This document shows positions 59,977-64,000 of a DNA stretch of 64,000 bases, one piece after another. Under the pieces are notes generated by a model. That model saw only the letters and a list, made by a program, of their open reading frames with translations. It had not been told where the DNA came from and did not search any database. Position 1 is the stretch's first letter. Each line of letters starts with the position of its first letter. The DNA lies in the NCBI GenBank assembly GCA_017510405.1, contig JAFWNG010000029.1, positions 28,290 through 92,289 on the forward strand, in the 5' to 3' direction. The position numbers were made by a program, and so were the translations under genes. This DNA is from Solobacterium sp. (lineage in GTDB: Bacteria > Bacillota_I > Bacilli_A > Erysipelotrichales > Erysipelotrichaceae).

Positions 59977-60040
59977 TTAATATAGCGCAAAGAAGTATGC
60001 ATACAAGTCTGTTCAAGCCACTTTTTTTGCGCTATATTAA
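59977..60040. promoter_or_regulatory. divergent promoter region with a 15-bp inverted repeat
   Basis: TTAATATAGCGCAAA (59977-59991) is exactly repeated in reverse complement at 60026-60040. Between them sits the palindrome GTATGCATAC (59995-60004). Each arm contains a TATATT -10 box, one facing each way. For the peptide unit, TTGTAT (60006-60001), 16 bases and TATATT (59984-59979) form a fair promoter. Both units could be controlled by one repressor binding the arms. Confidence 0.6.
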
Positions 60041-60079
60041 CCTTATTGGGCGCTTAGCCTTATTTTTTTGGAGTAATAC

Positions 60080-60877
60080 ATGATTCAGGATATCACCCCT
60101 CATACGTATCATAATGAATACGAACCCTGTTCCCCGTCTCCTCTGGATACTGTATTTGTATTTGGAAAAGACGGTCTTTATATGAAGGATGAAGATACGT
60201 TCTTCTGTGCCGCTGACTGCGCCGTGTATGAACTGACATGGCTGTTCCGCATCGATGACACGAATTACTACATGTGCGATGTGAACGAACCGGAAGGCGT
60301 ATGCCTGACGCTCTGGCAGATCCGCTCGCTTACGCCTGCTCATATCCGCTACGGCGCGGCCGTGGCATGGCAGCTGCATGCATGGATGAAGGAGAACCGC
60401 TACTGCGGCGCCTGCGGGGAAAAACGGCATCTGTATGACAAAGAACGCGCTTTGATCTGTCCGTCCTGCGGCAGTATTATTTATCCGAAGATCATGCCGG
60501 CTGTGATCACCGGCGTCATTCATAACGACGCTCTGCTGGTCACGAAACTCGCGGCTTCCCGCTACAACCGCTACGCGCTGATCGCCGGTTTCAATGAGAT
60601 CGGCGAATCGATCGAAGAGACCGTGAAGCGCGAAGTCAAGGAGGAAGTCGGTCTCGACGTCACAGATCTGCAGTATTACAAGAGCCAGCCATGGCCGTTT
60701 TCCTCAACTCTTCTGCTCGGTTTCTACTGCCGTGTGACCGGCAGCCCGGAAGTGCATGAAGATCATCAGGAGATCGCATCCACACACTGGCTGACGCGTG
60801 ACGAAGACTATGACAGCTTCGACGACATTTCCCTGACGTCGGAAATGATCGAGAACTTTATGAAAGGAAATATCTGA
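60080..60877 (+). CDS. nudC: NAD-capped RNA/NADH pyrophosphatase NudC
   Basis: 265 residues. A four-cysteine zinc ribbon (CGACG and CPSCG, residues about 112-134) precedes the Nudix box GFNEIGESIEETVKREVKEEVG. SQPWPFSSTLLLGFY is the NudC-specific motif. It removes the NAD cap from RNA and hydrolyses NADH. SD TTGGAG precedes ATG. It overlaps no gene; the next gene begins two bases after its stop. Confidence 0.92.
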   Translation: MIQDITPHTYHNEYEPCSPSPLDTVFVFGKDGLYMKDEDTFFCAADCAVYELTWLFRIDDTNYYMCDVNEPEGVCLTLWQIRSLTPAHIRYGAAVAWQLHAWMKENRYCGACGEKRHLYDKERALICPSCGSIIYPKIMPAVITGVIHNDALLVTKLAASRYNRYALIAGFNEIGESIEETVKREVKEEVGLDVTDLQYYKSQPWPFSSTLLLGFYCRVTGSPEVHEDHQEIASTHWLTRDEDYDSFDDISLTSEMIENFMKGNI

Positions 60878-60879
60878 CA

Positions 60880-62190
60880 ATGGATCATAACCAGGTCTTA
60901 TACCATATCTATCCCCTCGGCATGTGCGGTGCCCCGGCTGAGAATGACGGTGTTACGGTCAGCCGCATCCGCCGTGTCCTTGAGTGGATCCCGCATCTGA
61001 AGAAACTCGGCATTACAGCTGTCTACTTCGGACCGGTCTTTGAAAGCGACCGGCACGGCTACGATACAAGAGACTATACGAAGATCGACTGCCGCCTCGG
61101 CACTAATGATGATTTCCGCGATGTCTGCGACGCTCTGCACGATGCCGGCATGAAAGTGATCCTGGACGGTGTCTTCAACCACACCGGACGCGGCTTCGGT
61201 CCGTTCCAGGATGTCATACACAGGAAATGGGACAGCCCCTATAAAGACTGGTTCCACATCGACTTCGGCGATACGCACCACAAAGACGGGTTCCGCTACG
61301 AAGGCTGGGAAGGCCATCTGGAACTGGTCAAACTGAATCTCTGGAATCACGATGTCCGCAGATATCTGCTGGACTGCGTGGACGGCTGGATCCGCGACTA
61401 CAACATTGACGGACTGCGCCTCGACGTCGCCTATATGCTGAACAGGGACTTCCTGCGGGAACTGTCCGACCATGTGCGTCAGATCGATCCGGACTTCTTC
61501 CTGCTGGGAGAAATGATCGGCGGCGACTACAACGTCCTGCTCAACGGCGGCTGTGATTCGGTAACGAACTATGAGTGCCGCAAAGGTCTCTATTCTTCTT
61601 TCAACAGCGGCAATCTCTTCGAGATCGGCTATTCTCTGAACCGTCAGTTCGGTCATGATCCGTGGTGCCTGTATACCGGAAAACACCTGGTATCCTTCGC
61701 CGACAATCATGACGTGGACCGTATCGCTTCCGTGCTGGAAGACGAACGCGACCTGCCTCTGCTCTACGCACTGATGTTTGCCATGCCAGGCATCCCGTGC
61801 ATCTATTACGGCAGCGAGTGGGGTGCGAAAGGCACCCGTACAAAATACTCCGACCGCGCTCTTCGTCCGGAGTATAAAGTACCGCACTGGAATGAACTGA
61901 CCGATACGATCGCAAAGCTTGCAAAAATGCGCACGACCTACCGCATCTTCACCGACGGCGACTATGTTCAGCAGTATATCCGCAACCGCCAGCTGATCTT
62001 CCGCCGGCGCAGTGAAAGAGGACAGCTGACCTTTGCGCTCAATATCGAAGACGCACCGCACCACGCAAATTTCAACGCGGAAGTGGAAGAAGGCATCGAC
62101 CTCTTCTCACCTTCACATATCAGATTTGAAGGCGGACTGGACATGGATCCAAAGTCCTTCATCTTCTGTTACAGTGACTGGCTGAAATAA
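60880..62190 (+). CDS. GH13 alpha-glucan hydrolase
   Basis: 436 residues. GH13 conserved regions in order: DGVFNHTGRGF, GLRLDVAYML (nucleophile Asp), LLGEMIGGD (acid Glu) and FADNHDVDR (third Asp). No signal peptide and no N-terminal maltogenic-amylase domain, so a short intracellular neopullulanase/cyclomaltodextrinase-like or maltodextrin glucosidase-like enzyme. Probably co-transcribed with nudC. Confidence 0.88.
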   Translation: MDHNQVLYHIYPLGMCGAPAENDGVTVSRIRRVLEWIPHLKKLGITAVYFGPVFESDRHGYDTRDYTKIDCRLGTNDDFRDVCDALHDAGMKVILDGVFNHTGRGFGPFQDVIHRKWDSPYKDWFHIDFGDTHHKDGFRYEGWEGHLELVKLNLWNHDVRRYLLDCVDGWIRDYNIDGLRLDVAYMLNRDFLRELSDHVRQIDPDFFLLGEMIGGDYNVLLNGGCDSVTNYECRKGLYSSFNSGNLFEIGYSLNRQFGHDPWCLYTGKHLVSFADNHDVDRIASVLEDERDLPLLYALMFAMPGIPCIYYGSEWGAKGTRTKYSDRALRPEYKVPHWNELTDTIAKLAKMRTTYRIFTDGDYVQQYIRNRQLIFRRRSERGQLTFALNIEDAPHHANFNAEVEEGIDLFSPSHIRFEGGLDMDPKSFIFCYSDWLK

Positions 62191-62250
62191 TACGCAGAAT
62201 GTGCCCTCCGCTGCACCGCGTAATCAGCACGAACTGCTCAGGCAGTAAAC

Positions 62251-62286
62251 AAAACAGGCTGGGTTCATCACCCAGCCTTTGTTTTG
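62251..62286. terminator. bidirectional terminator between the GH13 and DUF4214 genes
   Basis: AGGCTGGG/CCCAGCCT with a TTCATCA loop. T-rich flanks on both strands serve both converging genes. Confidence 0.8.
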
Positions 62287-62291
62287 GCACA

Positions 62292-63788
62292 CTATTTAAT
62301 TCCGTATGATTCCATGATGGCAGCGAATTCCGAGCTGTATGCAAATCCCTTCATGACATCATCGCGGCTCATGCCTTTCGCCATCTGATCTGCCCAGAAC
62401 TGATAGCCGGCATCTTCCGCTTCACGTCCCAGGAATGTCTTGTACAGCGTCCGGATATACTGTTCATTGCTCGTATGCTTGCCAATATATTCCGGACTGT
62501 GGAAGAAGCCTTCTGATGCCACCCAGATTGCTTTTTCTTTCCGTTTCGGGTCATTCAGAATAAGATCACACCACGTATTCAGTCCGTCGGCTTCACCTGA
62601 TCTTCCAAGTACTTCGGTGTAGCAGCGGCTTACGAACTTCGTGATGCCGAGATTCCTGTCTCTGCCTTCCGTCAGCTTAATATCACCAACCGTTATACCG
62701 GTGTCCGCACAGATCTGTTTGAACTCGCTGCTGGCAATGAAACCGCGCAGGATGAACTTATTGGAAACGCCTGCTTTCATGGCATCCACCCATGTCTGTC
62801 TTCCTTCTTCATCAGCGACGCGGTCCATCATGACCTCGTAACAACGGTCAATGAACTCTTCCGGGCTGAGACCCATCTCCTTCATTTCATTGCTTTCGAA
62901 GAAACCCTGAACTACCTGTGCCGCACTCAGTTTCCCTGTTTTCAGCCAGGATGTCCAGTCCAGCATGCCGCTTTCATCCGGTTCACGTGTGAGGCAAAGC
63001 TCATACAGACGATCTACAAACTTTGATATCGGTGTTTCTGTTACGACTACAGTAATCTCTCTGCCATAAACCGTGACTGTCTCTGTTCCTGCTTTGACGC
63101 CGGTTATCGGAATATACGTTCCGCCGGCAATCTGTCCGGTAACCCAGCTGGCTCCGATGCCGCCCTTGGGATCCGGATCTTTTGCAAGTATCGGCATATT
63201 CAGAAAAAGATTTTTTATGCTGTCCGGAAACCCAGGACAGACTTTGTCGCTCTGAGCCGTAAAATACAATGTGTACGATCCGCCGATTTTAATCTCGATC
63301 CGGTCTTCCACCTCAAAGAAACCTTGAGTCCAGTCTTCGATCTCGTTATCACTGTAGCTCACCTGCATCTTGAACAGGTCAGGCGACGGTTCCTCATCTG
63401 TAAACGTCATTGTGAAGAATGTTTTCAGAGAAGGATCCAGCTCGTTGACAGCTGTGATCACCACGCTGCTGTAGTCCTCCTTATTATCGCCGGTAATCCA
63501 GATAACAGCATATCTGCTGTCATAAGGATCTACTGTTAAGCTCATCTGGGGCGGTGTAGCCGTTCCGCCCACTTTGTCTGTCCAGTCAGCGATTTCCCAG
63601 GATGTTTTTGTATTCGAAACACCATCCCCATACGTCACATGAAACAGATATGTATAATCCTTCACAGCATTTGATACATACTCATCCGCCTGGATAAAAT
63701 AGTCATCTTCTGCTTTTGCCGGCAGCGTAAGACAGGACATGACAGCAATAAACATCGCAAGGAAAACTCGTGTAAAACGTTTCAGCAT
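62292..63788 (-). CDS. secreted DUF4214 repeat protein
   Basis: 498 residues. Signal peptide of about 26 residues (KRFTRVFLAMFIAVMSCLTLPAKA). The middle has Ig-like beta segments with no clear family. The C-terminal 240 residues hold three to four DUF4214-type helical repeats: FVDRLYELCLTREPDESG, FIDRCYEVMMDRVADEEG, FVSRCYTEVLGRSGEADG and YIRTLYKTFLGREAEDAG. DUF4214 proteins occur in adhesins and S-layer-linked proteins; a calcium- or wall-binding role is inference. SD GGGGG; a long structured leader precedes it. Confidence 0.8.
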   Translation of the reverse strand: MLKRFTRVFLAMFIAVMSCLTLPAKAEDDYFIQADEYVSNAVKDYTYLFHVTYGDGVSNTKTSWEIADWTDKVGGTATPPQMSLTVDPYDSRYAVIWITGDNKEDYSSVVITAVNELDPSLKTFFTMTFTDEEPSPDLFKMQVSYSDNEIEDWTQGFFEVEDRIEIKIGGSYTLYFTAQSDKVCPGFPDSIKNLFLNMPILAKDPDPKGGIGASWVTGQIAGGTYIPITGVKAGTETVTVYGREITVVVTETPISKFVDRLYELCLTREPDESGMLDWTSWLKTGKLSAAQVVQGFFESNEMKEMGLSPEEFIDRCYEVMMDRVADEEGRQTWVDAMKAGVSNKFILRGFIASSEFKQICADTGITVGDIKLTEGRDRNLGITKFVSRCYTEVLGRSGEADGLNTWCDLILNDPKRKEKAIWVASEGFFHSPEYIGKHTSNEQYIRTLYKTFLGREAEDAGYQFWADQMAKGMSRDDVMKGFAYSSEFAAIMESYGIK

Positions 63789-63804
63789 AACAACCCCCTT
63801 CTAT

Positions 63805-64000
63805 TCTCAATTGTGCTTTGCGTTTCGTGGTCACCGGGTTCGCCGGATCGTGATGATTTATGAATTACCACGTGTGATCGCCAAAGCAATCTCGCGTGGT
63901 TTCAACGGAGTTCTCACGAACTCCCGGGGATTCACGTCTCCCATATCTGGTTTTATCCAGATTACTTATTCTTCTGTTTGTTGCGGTTACTTACCATTGC
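63805..64000 (-). other. structured 5' leader of the DUF4214 gene, possibly incomplete
   Basis: The minus strand has successive hairpins: ATCTGG/CCAGAT, GGGA/TCCC, GGAGTTC/GAACTCC and ACCACG/CGTGGT with an inner GATTGC/GCGATC stem. GTGGT/ACCAC may also enclose a CCGG-rich hairpin. No riboswitch class is recognised by sequence. It may extend beyond the window edge. No coding sequence is seen here. Confidence 0.4.

Overview
This 64-kb window looks like a chromosomal segment of a Bacillota (Firmicutes) bacterium, perhaps Erysipelotrichia-like; the rank below phylum is inference. Supporting signs are strong Shine-Dalgarno (SD) sequences, many intrinsic terminators, a histidine T-box leader, the short HisG plus HisZ pair, SepF, LrgA/LrgB proteins, an orphan FakA-type C-terminal domain and two split chromate-transporter halves. 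No rRNA, CRISPR array, insertion sequence or intact prophage was seen. Layout: 1-1.4 kb holds a frameshifted 6-phospho-beta-glucosidase running off the left edge, an odd tRNA-Leu and a structured RNA that reads as a circularly permuted tRNA. 1.5-2.8 kb is rarA. 2.9-8.2 kb (minus) carries aroC-aroK-aroA, then a MATE exporter, a NusG-II protein and a Gx transporter. 8.2-15.7 kb has small housekeeping genes (phosphoesterase, Lys/Ala-rich histone-like protein, NAD(P)HX repair enzyme, LysR plus split ChrA, GltD-like oxidoreductase). 15.7-25.7 kb holds a putative glycosidase followed by the complete his operon hisZGDCBHAFIE, with a promoter and a His-specifier (CAC) T-box. 25.7-30.4 kb has a large surface protein, a dienelactone hydrolase and an anaerobic sulfatase-maturase-type radical SAM enzyme. 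30.5-35 kb is accessory: a PIN-type toxin pair, a PP2C-like phosphatase, an XRE/ribbon-helix regulator and a tubulin-like/TIR fusion ending at an amber codon. 35-41.9 kb is a tight five-gene minus operon: ADP-ribosylglycohydrolase, HAD phosphatase, a TetM-like GTPase fused to a NYN nuclease, an SGNH hydrolase and an EIIB-ROK fusion. 42-50.3 kb has sepF, lrgA/lrgB-type genes, tdh-kbl, several hypotheticals, an S66 peptidase and tRNA-Ala(CGC). 50.4-59.2 kb has lipid kinase, lactonase, HEPN-CBS, amidase, HAD, PepV, exonuclease III and aminopeptidase P genes. 59.2-60.1 kb is a gene-poor strip carrying three tandem eight-residue peptide genes. 60-64 kb has NudC, a GH13 glucanohydrolase and a secreted DUF4214 protein with a structured leader. 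The most unusual items are (1) the tandem octapeptide genes MKKVLLNY, MKEVLLNY and MKEVLLEF, each with its own SD and a following hairpin, and whose differences are mostly synonymous or conservative; (2) the permuted tRNA-like RNA, in which the 3' half precedes the 5' half, the acceptor stem is closed by a GAAA loop and the flanks pair in a long helix; (3) the tubulin-TIR fusion; and (4) a recurring leaderless gene architecture, often TGCTATAAT followed 6-8 bases later by ATG with no SD. Everything was read by eye; no search, folding program or alignment was run.
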